DNA from: Apophysomyces variabilis | Lineage: Eukaryota > Mucoromycota > Mucoromycetes > Mucorales > Mucoraceae | Assembly: GCA_002749535.1 (NCBI GenBank) | Contig: MZZL01000117.1 | Coordinates: 62,001 to 126,000 of the forward strand | Length of the DNA stretch: 64,000 bases | Reading direction: 5' to 3' | Program-made: the position numbers and the translations under genes | In this document: one piece after another, positions 36,095-50,306 of the stretch | Position numbering within the stretch: position 1 is the stretch's first letter | Layout: the number at the start of each line of letters is the position of its first letter | Notes under the pieces: model-generated | The model's database searches: none | Seen by the model: only the letters and a program-made list of their open reading frames with translations | What the model was told of the DNA's origin: nothing

Positions 36095-36971
36095 ATGGCT
36101 CGTCTTAGACTCTCATTTTTCCTTGCGACATTACTCGTCGTATTGTCGACTGTTTCCTACGTCTCCGCGAAGAAGGGTCCTTTAGTGACCAACAAAGGTA
36201 GATTCGTACGTAGTAACATCAGTTCTCTTATATGCAGTCAAAAACAGTCTACTTTGATATCAAACAAGGCGATGAAAACCTCGGTCGTATTGTCATTGGT
36301 TTGTACGGCAAGGTAAGAAAGCATATAAAAAGATTATTGTAAAGTATCTACTCTAATTGACCACATAGACCGTTCCTAAAACCGCTGAGAATTTCAGAGC
36401 GTTGGCCACTGGAGAGAAGGGATTTGGTTATAAAGGATCTACTTTCCATCGCGTCATTAAGAACTTTATGATTCAGGGTGGAGACTTTACCAACGGAGAT
36501 GGAACTGGAGGCAAATCTATCTATGGCAGTAAGCACTGATGGATAATCTAAAGCAGTGGACTTAAACAGAACAATAAGCCGACAGATTCGAGGATGAGAA
36601 CTTCAAGTTGAGACACACAGGCCCTGTAAGTAATGACGGGTCGGGTATATGTCTGTTTACTTACATATTACAAAGGGCGTTCTCTCCATGGCAAATGCTG
36701 GCAAGAATACCAACGGATCGCAGTTCTTCATTACCACCGTCCAGACCTCATGGTTAGATGGTAGACACGTAGTTTTCGGTCATGTCCTGGAAGGTATGGA
36801 CGTGGTATACAAGATCGAGAATACGGAAAAGGGGTAAGCAACACCAAACTGGGAAATGATTGTGCGTTTAACGGGTGTCATTTCAGTCCTCGCGACAAGC
36901 CCAAGGTCGACATTGTTATTGCCGATTCCGGTGAATTGCCTGTTGACGAACCTCAACACGTCGAGTTGTAA
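36095..36971 (+). CDS. Cyclophilin B, secretory-pathway peptidyl-prolyl isomerase
   Basis: Peptidyl-prolyl cis-trans isomerase of the ER. The ATG is at 36095 and the stop TAA at 36969-36971. It is split into about six exons by short introns. [20 protein letters not shown] is a signal peptide, with cleavage likely after VSA (residue about 25). The cyclophilin fold follows: [40 protein letters not shown], then [20 protein letters not shown] carrying the catalytic Arg, Phe and Gln. Next come [20 protein letters not shown] and [20 protein letters not shown] with the Trp of the cyclosporin site. All catalytic residues expected from human CypA/CypB are visible. The C-terminus is DEPQHVEL: an HxEL-type tail, a variant of HDEL/KDEL, implying ER retention. 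It is convergent with gatB (stop at 37252). Confidence 0.94.
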
Positions 36972-37251
36972 AGTCAGCATTGAAAGCTTTTGTTGCGATC
37001 TATGTAATAAAGACGTTGAGTGTAAAACATGCATCAGAACTAGAATACAAGTTGATCTCAGCTATGACAATGGCAGGGCGTTGCTTCTCATGTTAAAGGT
37101 TAGAAGTAATTTCACCATGCCATCTTAAAATGTTGAAGGTCATTTAGTTTAAGAGAAAATATAAAGAAGCTATATGATATGCAGTGTATCGATATAGAGT
37201 GCTCAAGTTGTCAGAAATTTATTAACTCTGCATTATTTATCTAACTTGATC

Positions 37252-39415
37252 CTATATTTTCTTCCTTGAACCCTTACTACCTCCAATCCGTCCGTCTTTC
37301 ACCATATCCTCCAGTTTAACCCCAAGCGCATCGCATAGCGCTGTATTCAACTCTACAGGATCTGCCTTTCCTTTTGTTTCTTTCATGACCTGTCCAACAA
37401 ACCAGTGAAATAGCTTTGGATTTCCATTTCGAATTGTTGCAGCCTAGTGATTCTCCGTTAGCCTAGCATTGATTAAATGAATTATTGAACCTTTTCACTG
37501 TTTTGGCGGACAATATCTTCACACGCTGTTCTTAAGGCTGCGCTGTCTCTGATCCTTAACCAGCCCTTTTGCTTTACAATTTCCATCGGCATTTCAGATG
37601 ATCGCTGTTCAACTAACAACTTCAACACGTTTTTCCCAGTCGGACCTATATAACTTTAATATAAACTATAAAGGCAATCAATACAATACCTGTAATTGTT
37701 CCGCTTTGGACAAGGTCAATAAGAGAACCTAATTGTTCGGTGGATATTGGGTTCTCTTGGAAAGGGATACCGTGACTAGATAGCTGCCCAAATAATTCGT
37801 GTAATGTCCTAGATCAAAAATACGTCAGCCTGATTCGGACCTGGGGATGTATTAACCTTACCAATTGACAACCAATCGAGGATTTCGTCCAATACATACC
37901 TACGATGTCTTTATGATAAATGGAAGGTCTATCAGTGCAGTATACATTACGTTCTCGAAAAACTGCAAACTGCCTGGTTCGTTCAGAACAACATTTGCAT
38001 CAGTAACAGACAGCTTATACTGATTCATTATCCTATCGCGACATGCATCAGGAAGCTCAGGCAGCGTTCCGGCAAGGTTATCGATATAATCCTATGATTA
38101 CTGTCAGAAACAGTAAAGTTAAAGGAATGTGAAACCTGCTGGACATACAGAAGTTAATAATAACGGAGCAAGATCTGGCTCTGGCATGTATCGGTAATCC
38201 GGTGCGGACTCTTTCCCTCGCAGCTTGAATGTCTTGTCTGCTGCCACGTCATAACCTCTTGTTTCGGCTTCGATAATTCCACCTTGTTCAATTATGGAAA
38301 TTTGTCGTCGTATTTCAGCATCTAGGACCATGTTTAATAACAGATAGAGTCATCTTTTTGGAATTAATGTACCGATTGCCATGCATAAAAAGCGAACACT
38401 ATTTAAATTTTTTAATTCGCATCGGGTTCCGAATGCCTCTCCAGATCGATTAACAGAGACGTTCACATCACATCTCATTGATCCCTATAACATTAATCTT
38501 CAATTTTTCATTTACCAAACCAAATGAAAAGCAAAGAGATACCTCCTCCATGTTTGCTTTTGAAGATCCTACACTTCGTAGAATAGCTTGAAGTTTCTTA
38601 ACAAGTAATCCCGCCTCAAATGAGGATCTTCCTCCGTAACCATGGTTAGCGTTTTGCATTAATCATGAAGTATCTACCCACCTCATATCTGGCCTCGTGA
38701 CGATTTCCATAAGACCGATACCAGCCCTATTGAAATCAAGCAATGTATGTCCAGGACGCATATCGTGGAAACTTTTCCCAGTATCCTGCTCCAGTTGTAG
38801 TTGGTGAATGCCAACTTCGATAGGCCTGTCAAGCCCATCTAATTCTGTTAATCGTATCCTACCACCACGAGCAATAGGCTCTAGTTTGCATAAGATAACA
38901 TATATTCCAAGCGATCATGGACATCTGACGTACCTCGTTGCTGGGTGATCTGGTATCCTTGAGGAAGATCGGGATAAAAATAATGTTTACGGTCAAAAGT
39001 TGAACGCCTTTGGACTGAACCATTCAGTGCTAAAGCAGTCTTGACGGCAAGCTCGACACAGTGTTTATTGAGCCTCTGCAACAGTGTAAATTACTTTTTT
39101 TAAAGATGTTAACGATATGGTTACCGGCTGCACACCAGGATATGCTGCATCAATTATTGAGACTTTCGTATTGACTTGATCATTGAATGAGGTGGGCGTG
39201 TCTACATTATGTCAATACATAAAGTTACAAGAAAATGATCCATTCTGTCTACCTGAGAATAACTTTGTGTTTGAATTTATTTGTGCATGTACCTCGATAC
39301 CAATGACTGCCTCCCACCCATCGGGTAATGTTCTAGTGGTCGCGGTAGACAGTCTTGCTCTCTGGTACAGTTTTCTCGCGGCGCGATTGAATCGCGACCA
39401 CAACAATATACTCAT
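37252..39415 (-). CDS. Mitochondrial aspartyl/glutamyl-tRNA amidotransferase subunit B (GatB/Pet112)
   Basis: Subunit B of the mitochondrial GatCAB-type amidotransferase that converts Glu-tRNA(Gln) to Gln-tRNA(Gln). The ATG is at 39413-39415 and the stop TAG at 37252-37254. The N-terminus [20 protein letters not shown] is an Arg-rich presequence. The protein then reads [20 protein letters not shown], the canonical GatB opening. Further exons give the block with [36 protein letters not shown] with [34 protein letters not shown], and [18 protein letters not shown]. The protein ends near the YqeY-like tail region with [15 protein letters not shown]. About ten short introns are needed. The E..RL, YYPDLPKGYQI and DYRYFPEPDL signatures are unmistakable. 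Confidence 0.93.
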
Positions 39416-40928
39416 CGCAAAGAAATCGTTACGTAATCAAGCAGTACAAAACTACAATGTGTGGAAAAATGACGGGAAAAACCAAAGAGAAACAGAGTAA
39501 ACGACGAATCTAGTGAACTAAGTGTGAGGATCGTACGAAGCTTAAGCTGCGTGGCCGATGCTTTAATTTTTTAGCAGGGGAAATCGACCCGAAATTAGCT
39601 GTCCTGCGAAAACAACAAAGGCATCCTAAAGCTTGGGTCTAAAAAGTTATCACTTCAATTCAATATAATTGCTTAACTTGGCTATAAGCCCATTAAACAA
39701 CAAACGCATTTCGAAATCCCATTGCATTAATAAGCTTGGATACCCGGGCATTGTACTTGCATAGGACTGGCTGTTCATGCGATACATCTGCCATATCGCT
39801 TTGTATCCATTTATCTTCTTTAACGATAGAAAGAAGACAAGATCATATTCCTGCGGTTATAACAATAACTGAGATAAATATAGTATGGTTGAGGCGACTT
39901 CAGCACCATGTCTTCTACCTATCCAACATTGGCTTATACGAGTTTTTCTGGTTCTTTGGTCTTGTTCCTTTCTCGCTATTATGTTTTAGCAATTTCTGGT
40001 AAATGCAAGCTTGAACTATAACTGGATCCAAGCTTGTTAGAAAAAGCAAAGCCTCTATCATGAGAAAGGCTGTGTCCATACAGACATTGACATGTATATT
40101 AAGTGAAGAAAGGATCATTTCGTTCAATGGCTCTTAGCATTTCCTCTAGAATTTTGAAGTGATCAATGATGAAAACAGAGATTCATTTCCAGTCTATTTA
40201 CAGGGGAACAGGCGATCTCGTGCCAATATGCAGGAATTACCCAGGGCTCTCAAATTAGCGAACATTTACATCATAATAAGTGATTACTAATTGTGGATTG
40301 ATATGAAACAATTTTGGGTCGAAGTGATGTAATACTTCGTTAAGGAACCAAACAAGAAAAGCCCTGTTTTACAGCATGTCAGTTATCGTATCACAAAAGC
40401 CTCAATGGTGTTGTGTCAAATTTCACTTAATAAATTGGTGGCCTATTTTCCATTAGAAGCTTGCCCTCGACAACACCTTTGATCTTATTTCTATATGTGG
40501 TAGATCTGGAAATGCATTGAGTTATGAGATCAGCTTTGGATAATGATATAGAAGATGGTAATGTTTGTCAGATCCTTTTTAGCACGATCTCTTTTTTTTT
40601 CCCTGAAGTTCGGTATCTCACGACCTGAAACAGACATGAATATCAAGCTCAATTGATTCGCACTGAGTCCAAATCTCGCCAGGTTCATCCCGAAAAGCCC
40701 TGTGGGCGGAATCCGTACTCCTGTCGTACAGCGCCAAAACTGCAGTGGCACCGTGACAACTTTGTGGAACGGAAAGATTGTCTTCCCAATCTTTTTAGAG
40801 TAATCCTCTTTGTTCTTTTTTTGCTATTCCGCCTGTCCACAGGCACAGAACTGAGGGCTTCTTGACCTTACCTTCGTGTGCATGCCCATCATCATCACAA
40901 TCATCTCGGACTGCATCTTGTCTCAGCT
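39416..40928. other. 1.5 kb intergenic region, nothing recognised
   Basis: Divergent promoter space between gatB and the RasGAP gene. It contains only short open frames without motifs. Near 40795-40845 there is a T/C-rich stretch that may belong to the RasGAP promoter. Confidence 0.55.
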
Positions 40929-43900
40929 ATGCGCTCAAACACAAAGCTCATTGTCGGCTTAATCAACCGCGTCGCCGTGAGAGTAAGGACACGTCAGGTT
41001 CTAGTGTTATGTCTTTCCCACCCTAATACCGGTTCTCTAGTTGCCGGTTAACAGCGGAAGGAAGCTCGAAAATTTGGAGCACGATCCTATTATGCAACAG
41101 ACAGGTAAGGTTCATCGAAACGCTCAGATCCAATCTGAGCTTCCTGTCCAGTGGCCGCGATCATCGAACTATCGAGACACAAGTTATCAACAGTAGCTAA
41201 TGCCTTGGGTACTGTCCTGGAAAATGTTTCAAAGGTACACTTGCTTTTCCCTTGTTACCCCCTGTGTCCTCGTCTTTCCTAATTTCATTCCCTGCAGAAC
41301 CCAGTAACCAGCACATTCGATCCATCTGTTCCTCACGAAGTTTTGTATTCGCAATTGTTTGTATTGAGACTGATGTCTGCATGTATGCAACATCATTGGG
41401 CCTGGTATCGCCAGCATTCCAAACAAAGACTCAGCGAAGCTGCACAGGTAGCGGATTCGATTGAAGCTGCGGCCGCTGCTGCTGCAACCGGGGCAATGAA
41501 TGACATGGAGTTTATACATACGTCCATTGCAGACACTCTGAATGCAGGACAATCAATTGATGGACAAAGTCAAAAGGTGGCCAACTTGAGATTGATCGAC
41601 CCACCTCCACTGGATGAAGCATTGGTTACATTCCTCCTCGTACTACTTGGTCGCTTTCTTCACCAAACACATGTCATTGAATTAGCCCATGAGCAATTTA
41701 CATCTACCACCTCCGATCATCAGAATGAATATACCCCGACTGTCGGAACCAACATTGACCCGCAAATTTTGGAGATAGTCGCCGAGATCTACAAGGCGAC
41801 CGGGAGAGTGTTATATTATGTTAGTGCGAGTAATTGGTCAACTTATTATTCCAAAATCAAAAACGTTGTACAAGCGTTGGGTGCTACGACAGATGGCTCA
41901 GAATCGAGTCCTCCGGAAATCAGGATGTTAGAATGTTGTTGTCTCACGCGACAACGATTACACACAGTATTATCAGGTAGGTGGGTGATAGAACACTGGT
42001 CATTTATTATTGCTAAATTTATTCCCAGATCTCAGCCCATATTTCCTGCATATGAAACGGGAAGGAAAATTGCTCTTTGCCAAAACGATGAGAAAAGCGA
42101 TATGGCGCTGGATCGAGACTTACCCTTTTCAATATGCGGAGATATGTGAAAGCGATGGCCGTCTGCTTACAGGGTCCGAAATCCTGTTTGATATGTGCAG
42201 CTCCACAGCTGATAATTCACGAAGAAAGGCTATACTGTGGCCTTTGCAAACTATCCTTTTATCCTTATCACCTGATCTTCTTTTACAAGCCTTTTTGGAT
42301 GACCCCACCTCACAAAACCGAAGAGTAGGTGTTCAAAATCCTCTGCATTAGAACTAAAACGCGCATACATCATTGCGTAGACAATGTTCCTCGGAATACT
42401 GAGGAAAACTTTGCGGAGCTCAAGGATGTCTGAGATCGCAGCTGTGTGTTACGTTGATCTATGTAAAGCATCAACTTATGTACCACCGACTGAAGACTCT
42501 GTGCTTCGCCATATTGCAGCAGATATTGAAGACGACTTGAGAGAAAAGGTGTGGAACTTTTCGCGCCTATCGAAAGCCGAACTCGCGAACATCGGTTATA
42601 CAATTGATGTTCAAACGCTGACAACTGATTACTTGTTATCACGTCTACGGCTGGATCCCAAAACTACTTTAACGACGATCGTCCCAACTTGTCTTGAAGA
42701 GAACGCTCCACTTATTTTTAAATTGGCTCTTGTAAGATCTTGTTTAGCAATTGCTCAGGATGACAATCGGTTACCTTGGAATCCCACCATCGCATCTATG
42801 TACGGATCGCTTTGTAGCCATCTTCGCAGACTATTTTTGCAAACAATCCGGTCTGAACTAGCCAACACAAAGAAGGATTCTTCTGTCAGAATCCCGGCGG
42901 CAGATTCGTCGAAACAAAACACAACCACGTTGCTTCAGGATTTGCTACGGTTATTCCGATGTGACCCACTTCTGGCCCTCTTGGTAAGTTTATACATCGT
43001 TTCAATTGCTGATTGACAGTCTCCTGTTTAAAGGGTGACGAGAAAAAACGTGTGGAGCAAAACGCAGCTTTCATGACGGGTGTAACAAATCTACTGGAAC
43101 ATAATGATTCCACTATAAGGCAATCTGCAAGCGATTGTCTTGCAAGATTCCACGACGCTGAAAATATTGCGAACTGGGGACCAGACGACACATTAATAGT
43201 CAATTTCTGGCGCATTTCTTCTCAGGCTGCATTTACACTGGCTAAACAAATCCTGGACAATAAGCAAGATGAAGATCGTATCAAATTCCTTCTAGGCTTG
43301 CTGTTGAAAGTTCTAGCCGCGAGACAAAGCTTTTTACGGGAAAACAGGGTACGTTTAAGAGCATATAAATATCAAGATACTCAATGCATAATTTGGCTTG
43401 ACATACACTAGGACATTTCTAGCGAAGGCGCTGACACCAGAGAACGTCTACAGGCTTCAATTGCTTTAGAAATCGCTCTTCTGATTACACTTTCCTCTTC
43501 TAAACCAGAAATATGTTCAGATGCTATTCGTTGCATTGATTATCTCTGCGTGGAATCACAATTCGCGGATGAAGACGAGTTATCGCAACAAAGTGAGATA
43601 ACATTGTACAGCAATCTACCCATCTATCAAAGCCTTGCATCCGAAGATTCCTTATTCTTGGGTCGAAAAGCACAGCAAAAGCGCATTCGTAAATATCTAC
43701 GAATGTTACTTAAACCAACTCCCGGCAACTTGGCAGCATGGGAAGAAGGCTGGAAACGATGGAAAGCATTGACACAAATTGTTAGTCGATACGGAGAGGA
43801 ACTCCCGGAAGAATTCAACAAATTACCGGCTGCCACACGATATGACAAAGGTCGCATGAACACCGGAAAAATCACCACAAGTGGCGGGCAATCTCGCGTT

Positions 43901-46900
43901 GAAGTAGATGAAGAGAAAAATACAGAATGGGAAAACCTCACTGGATTTCTGGTTGCGCTGGGAGGTTGCTGTGTCACAGATGGTCCAGGTTACGATACGA
44001 ATGCCGATAGCAAGCGTACCATGGCCGGTGATTCTCGTCGTACACCTACTCCTTCTGAACCAGCTGCTATGGTTGATCGTTTCGTTATGGAGATAACAGA
44101 GTTATTGATATCAGAAAATGTATTTGTCCGAGAGGGTGTGAAAGACATCCTAGGAAACGATCTTTCTCCCGCATTGTATTCAAGTTTGTTTCGACACCTA
44201 GAAGGTATAATGGCACGATTCTTTGGGCCCGATGGCGAAGCCGTCTGCGGAGCTCAAAGCTCATTATTTGTGGAACAGGCCATTCTTGTCTTGAAATTGA
44301 TCCTAGACCGGCTAGTCGATCCGAACGACTATCTATTAAGCGTCGATTTTAGCACGCTTATTAATCGTTTTATAAGCTATCTCAATAAGCTGCAGAATCA
44401 CTATGTCGGACTACGGATCAAGATCAGAATGTGCCGACTGATCGAGAAGGTTATGTTGAAAAAGGAGCATATCATTATCCGGGACGAAACTAAGCTGAGA
44501 AACAAGCTGTTGGAAGTCATAGTGGAATGGACTAGCGACTTTGCGCTGGTAGGTATATGCAGTTCAGAAACGGCTTTTTGACCTTTTGCCTTGCTTTTAG
44601 CAAAATCTGGACATGAACACTCCACTTGCCTTTCAAGATGCAGCTCAAACAGAGAAAGTTCAGCGTGATCTGGATCAAGCGTGCCTGAAAGCGATCGTTG
44701 CCCTTCTGCATCAATTGCCTCTTCAACCTTCCGAGTCCGTTCGAGAGACGGACGTGAGTCAGATCAAGAGCAAGTTGTTCTATAAATATTTCACATTTTT
44801 CTTGAAATTGCTGAACCGATGTAGACTACACGAGGTAAGTAGCGAGACTCTAAAAGGCAACGGTTATACTTATATATCCTTCTAGATGGAGACGTCTAAT
44901 GGTACGCTAACAAAATTTAAGGATGACAGGGAAACTGTCGCTGCAAACAAGGTAACACATAATATATCTTTGTTTAGGCGTTCATTCATCATACTTTGCA
45001 GCTATCCGAAAGTTATCAAGATCTATCTTCTTTGAAAGATTATACCATTTTGGCCATGTCTAACTTGCTCAGCGCTAATGTGGATGCTGGTTTAAAATAT
45101 TCCCTGGCTATGGGTTATCATGAAGACACAAGAACCAGAACGGCATTTATGCAGGTGCTGACCAATATCTTAAATCAGGGTGCGGAATTCGAGACTCTAG
45201 CGGAGAACGTCATGACGGAGCGCTACGAGAAGTTGGTCGATGTAAGGAAAATCTATGCTGCTAATCGTATCTCATTGCGTATTTCTCTGTGCCCAGCTCT
45301 TGGTCGGATCCGATTTGGAAATTGCGGTATCCCTTTGCGAAGTTTGTTCATCTACTGACGCCACAGAGGTCGCCGAAGTTGTCCTTTCATGTTTTGAAGC
45401 ACGTAACAGGATTATGCCTTTGCTAGAGACTATTATTGCCAGAGAAATAGCGTCGACAGGTATATCTGACTAAGTGATACATTCAATTAAACTAATTACT
45501 TGCGATTTTAGAGCAAGAGGCCACATTATTTCGAGGTACAACTACTGCAACTCGCCTTTTGTCCATCTTTGCCCAGCAATGTTGTACACATTACATTCGC
45601 AGTACGCTGCAACCAGCAATTGAAGAAATCAATGGTCTCCCAGATGACAAGCATAAATGGGAGCTGGATCCGGATAAACTCGGCTCTGACGAGAGCATAG
45701 CGACTAACCGGTTAAATGTGATTAATGCCACAGAGATTCTATTAAGCGCTATTTGCTCGTCTCCAAAGAACGCACCAAGGTTGAGTCTCTTTTCTTACTA
45801 TTGGCTCTATGCTAAATGATCCTTAGGATGTTCCGCCAAGAGCTATCATTGATTGTGAATGCTGTGCAAAAGCGCTTCCCAGAAGCTAAGTACACGGCTG
45901 TAGGCGGATTTGTATTCTTGCGTCTCTTTGGTCCAGCTATACTGTCTCCTGAATATACTGGTTTTTCTAAAAACGCAATTCCCAAGAACATGGCTGTTCG
46001 AAAGCTTCTCCTTCAGGCAACTCGGGTTATGCAGAATCTGGCTAATAATGTTCTCTTTGGTGCAAAAGAAACGCATATGATTGTGCTCAACGACTTTTTA
46101 ACGAATAACATATACAAAGTAACCAGCTTTTTGCGCGAGATTTCAGCAATAACTCCTGCAGGAAAACCATGCGAGATGAGTACAAGTGGTCAACTACAGA
46201 TTGGAGACAAAGTCCACGCAAAGTTGCATCGTCATCTTGCAGATAACCTAGAACGCATATCAAGAGATCTAGCCGGCCGAAAAATGAAGGGTTCTAATGA
46301 TACTCAGACGCTTCTCGAGAGAAAAAAGACGTTGGATCAGTTATCGAATTTGCTAGCACAGCTAGGCCGACCTGTCGAAGCTTCACAACAAGAACCTTTG
46401 CTTCCACGAAATTACGCTATTAGCAACAACAACCAGTTCTATAATGAATTCATACGTCGTAATAGTCATCGCGATCTTACGGCTATCAGTGCTATGAACA
46501 TCTTCTATCGAGGAGGAGTTTCAAGAGTAGGTCGCCCAGTCTTTTATATGATATGCCGCAATGTCACAGGTGAAAACTTCGACTATGAGCTGTTGACGTA
46601 CTATATGCTTCGGGTGAGTGTGAACATTTTGTAGGCTTCGCGAAATAACAGTTTTATAGGTTATGGAACCCTACCTTAATGCACCTTTCGAATTGCTTTT
46701 TGATGTCACACGGTTTAATGCTAGCTCTGAAATTCCCCTTCAATTCTTCCAGCTACTCTTTAGCGAAATGAACGATTGTCTTGCCGCATTCCATTTGTAT
46801 AACCCAAATACCCATATGCAGCGACACATCAAACGTCTACCACGCATCATCACAAACAAGCTAGTGAAAAGGACCCATTTCTCCTTGTCTGTCGCGGAAC

Positions 46901-49900
46901 TACACGAATATATAGCTCCTGCAGAAGTGCATCTTCCAAAATCGACAGGTATATATCAACTGAAAGCATCCTCTGTTGTAGTTACACCCTATCTTCTTCC
47001 ACAGTTGAAATTGAGAGAGAAAGTAGCACTGTATTTGCTTCCGTGACCAAGATAACGAATTTAAAGATGACGATCCCCGTAACGATTAAGGTTGGCCCGG
47101 AGCATATGCAAATTATCACGGTAAGCGTAGATAAGCTTGTTGTATCGTTTTCTAGAGCGTGATATAGGTGCGCAAGCAAGAAATCTTTTGGAGCTTGAAT
47201 ACCGTGTTGAATGATATCGTGCACATGTCAGAGATCGACGACATGATAGCACTTCCTACCTCCAGGACCGAAAATGGTGGCGAGCTATGTATCAAGACAG
47301 ATGGAGGAAAGTCGAATTGGGTATTCTCTACGCCTAAGCGGGACGCAATGCTTGCAGTAAGTTATTGCATATGTACTAGGCCCTATTGCGCACTCACACT
47401 CTTCATTGCTAGTTACTTCGATATAACAAGCAACGTTATGAAACATCGCGTCCGGGTAACCTACATGAACGAGCAGTTCGTCCCGGAGATGTACCTGGCC
47501 GTCTTTTAAATATGGCATTACTTAATATTGGCAGCGATGACCCAGAATTGCGTCTAGCAGCCTATAATCTATTGTACTCATTAAGCCTGACATTCCGCTT
47601 CGATATTGGAAATCAGTTACTAAATGCGAGAGGTAAATGGATACTTGATATGGCCCACAATTGCTAACTTCCGGTAGATCTTTGCATACCCGCCAACAGT
47701 GCTGAGTTCATTGTTGGTATCAGTGAAAGTCTTGCTGCTACGGAGACCGATCTTACGTTTGAATTCCTGAACGAGTGCTTCCTAGGTTTCAACAAGTCTA
47801 GTGATCCTATGCGGCAACTATGCTTGAGCTATATGTCACCCTGGTTGCGTAACCTCTCTCTATCCGTCCGAGGCGTTTCCGATGAGTCAAATAGAAATAT
47901 TACTAAGACTAAAGATATACTTCGTCTACTAATTGATCTCACTGTGACCAAGGCAGATGTAAGGATAAGCCTAGTTAAGTCAAAGCTGCTTATCTCTCCT
48001 TTGTCCTCCTTAGATGTACAAACATATCCAAGCAAAGGTGTGGAGTACTCTGGCTGAAGTAGACGATATGATGAATGTTATTCTGGATTCCTTTGTTCAA
48101 TACTCAGTTGAAAATGGAGTCGGATCTACACAGGCAGAAGCTGTAGCTGACACAATTGTGACAATGTCAAGTATAGCTGCCCGTGGAAAAGTGATCAGCA
48201 GAATGAGAAGGGTACAACAGGACAAATCTTGAACTTCAACTAATACAACGCTACTAGGTATTGCTGCGAACATCGATGCGTCCATGCAAAAACTTGGCTG
48301 AACATCCTGCTTGGACCGAAATTGCAGTACTCCTCAGAATTATACTGATGTTGTCGTTCAACAGCGCGGGACCAGTCAAGTTGTATCTTCCAGAAATATT
48401 TCATATTGTTACTTTGCTTGTTGCAACTGGTTCTACTTTGATTCGAACATCGGTACATCAGCTAGTAGTCAACATGATCCATGGGTTGTGCACTTGCATG
48501 CCTTTATCGGAAGAGAACGGAAAGAAGCTGCAATTTCTGCTCGGTGATGTGTGCGACAGCAAGAACCGCATGTACTTTGGACTTACAAAGTCGCATTGTA
48601 ACGCGTTCACTATTTCACCGGAGACGATGACGGATAATGCCGAACCTATAAATCTATCATCCTTAGAAAGGATAACTCGCCTACTATTGGATGCACTGAC
48701 CATTGGTGCTCCATCAACAGGTAATCGAGAATTTGCTCACAAGCGTCACTGATAATAATGCTGATCGATTGTAAATAGATGTTGCTAACATGTGGCGTGC
48801 ACGCTGGATGGGCCTTGTCACAAGTACGGCGTTTCAATTCAACCCTGCTATACAACCTCGTTCGTTTGTTGTACTTGGATGCCTGGCGCAGGACGAAGTC
48901 GACGACGATTTAATTTATCAGATCTTGGTGGCCTTGCGTGGAGCGCTCGCCATCTTCAATGAAACGGATCCTAGTTTGATTATTAGCATCATGATGTGCC
49001 TTAGCAATGTGATTGATAATTTACCAGCCAATTCACGCTATCTGAAATCGCTATTTTGGCTGGCTATTGCTCTTGTGCAGATGAACCATCCGGCGATTTT
49101 TGCAACGGCTGTTCAATTTCTGCAGTCTGTTTTGCGTGGACTGGATGCTCACAAGCTATTTACGCAACATTCGCTGGTCGAAGTGCTGACAGAAACTCGA
49201 AAGCCATTATTAGACATAGCAGAGGAACTTGACAAAGTCAGCGGTGTCAGTTTTAGGACACACTTCTCCTTTGCTATTGCCGGTATATTGCTGAAGGGAC
49301 TGAACCACTGCGAACCGAAGGATATTGTATACCGATGTCTTTCCACTTTCCTCGAGATTGATTGCAAGCGGTCTTTGGAAGCCAACTTTGTGGAAGCCAG
49401 AACGTTGGGCTATCTAGCAGGTCTTATGCCGTTTGCCGCTGAGAGCGGCGAGCTAAGGGAACTTTTGCGTCTGGCTGGTATCAATGATATTGACCTGGAC
49501 TCCCTTGAGTTCTCCTCACCATATGTCCGCATGTTTGACACCCTCGAGATCCCTGATAACACAACGGCTCTGTTACTGGTGTCCCTTTTGGCAACAATGA
49601 TCAATTCATCCGAGAAGGAGTCAGAACGTTTATTCCTGTACAATTTCCTTTCTGAAGCTGCGGTTTCCATTCCTGAAGTATTTGCTTTGGTGTACGTTGG
49701 CAGTAATTCATAGCAAGTTCTTTTTCTCACTGTATTTCTGTAGATATGATTCGCTGTTGCCACAGATGAACCATCTCGTCGTCAAGAGTCAGAACTACGC
49801 GGTTATTGATGCTGTTAAAGCTATCCTTGTTACCGCATGCTCAGAGCCATCGTTTGCGCACACTGTTGGTCGGCGAACTCAAAAAGAATACTTGGAAGAG

Positions 49901-50005
49901 CTAAATTTCCCAGCCTTGGCTGACCCGACCTTTGGTGCAATGAAGACAAATGTGGCAATGAACGCAAGACTGGCAAGCAAACTTCTGGATCGGATCACAG
50001 AGTGA
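40929..50005 (+). CDS. Neurofibromin/IRA-type Ras GTPase-activating protein with Sec14-PH module
   Basis: Very large negative regulator of Ras, about 2600 residues after removal of roughly 20 short introns. The proposed ATG is at 40929 (MRSNTKLIVGLINRVAVR) and the stop at 50003-50005. Early exons carry HEAT-like helical repeats (VLYSQLFVLRLMSACMQHHW onward). The GAP domain at about 45000-46200 contains the arginine finger in LFRGTTTATRLLSIFAQQ (near 45530), FVFLRLFGPAILSPEYTGF (equivalent of FLR...PA..SP) and LQATRVMQNLANNVLFGAKE. A CRAL-TRIO/Sec14 module follows (NIFYRGGVSRVGRPVFYMIC near 46490; PFELLFDVTRFN) and then a PH-like segment (about 46850-47130). Long C-terminal armadillo-like repeats run to the end. 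The Sec14-PH linkage and overall length match neurofibromin and Ira1/2. The first exon and some junctions are provisional. Confidence 0.92.
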
Positions 50006-50306
50006 AAAGAAATATTTATTTATCTGTAGTTTTTTACTGTTTTTTATTAGTATGGTTTCTTCGACATAATTATGCTTCTAGATTTGAGTCTCTTTCATGC
50101 CATTACATAAAGCTCTCAAACCAGGGAGCACTTTAGACTGTACATAATTGTTCCGTCTATATGAGTGCGTTTTCGAGCTTTGGTATTCATAGGAAGGAAA
50201 GCAGAGCAAAAATGCTGATGATTGATGATGATGGTTTCCGTTACTCTAGATACAAACAAAAAGTAATTTTCATGTATAGGCAGAATCCAATGTCAGGGTT
50301 TAAAAG
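50006..50306. other. Convergent 3' intergenic
   Basis: About 300 bp between the stops of the RasGAP and fucosyltransferase genes. T-rich just after the RasGAP stop. No gene seen. Confidence 0.55.

Noticed and set aside
40653..40865. Plus-strand 70-codon frame before the RasGAP gene
   Set aside because: No motif and no splice continuity with the RasGAP first exon.
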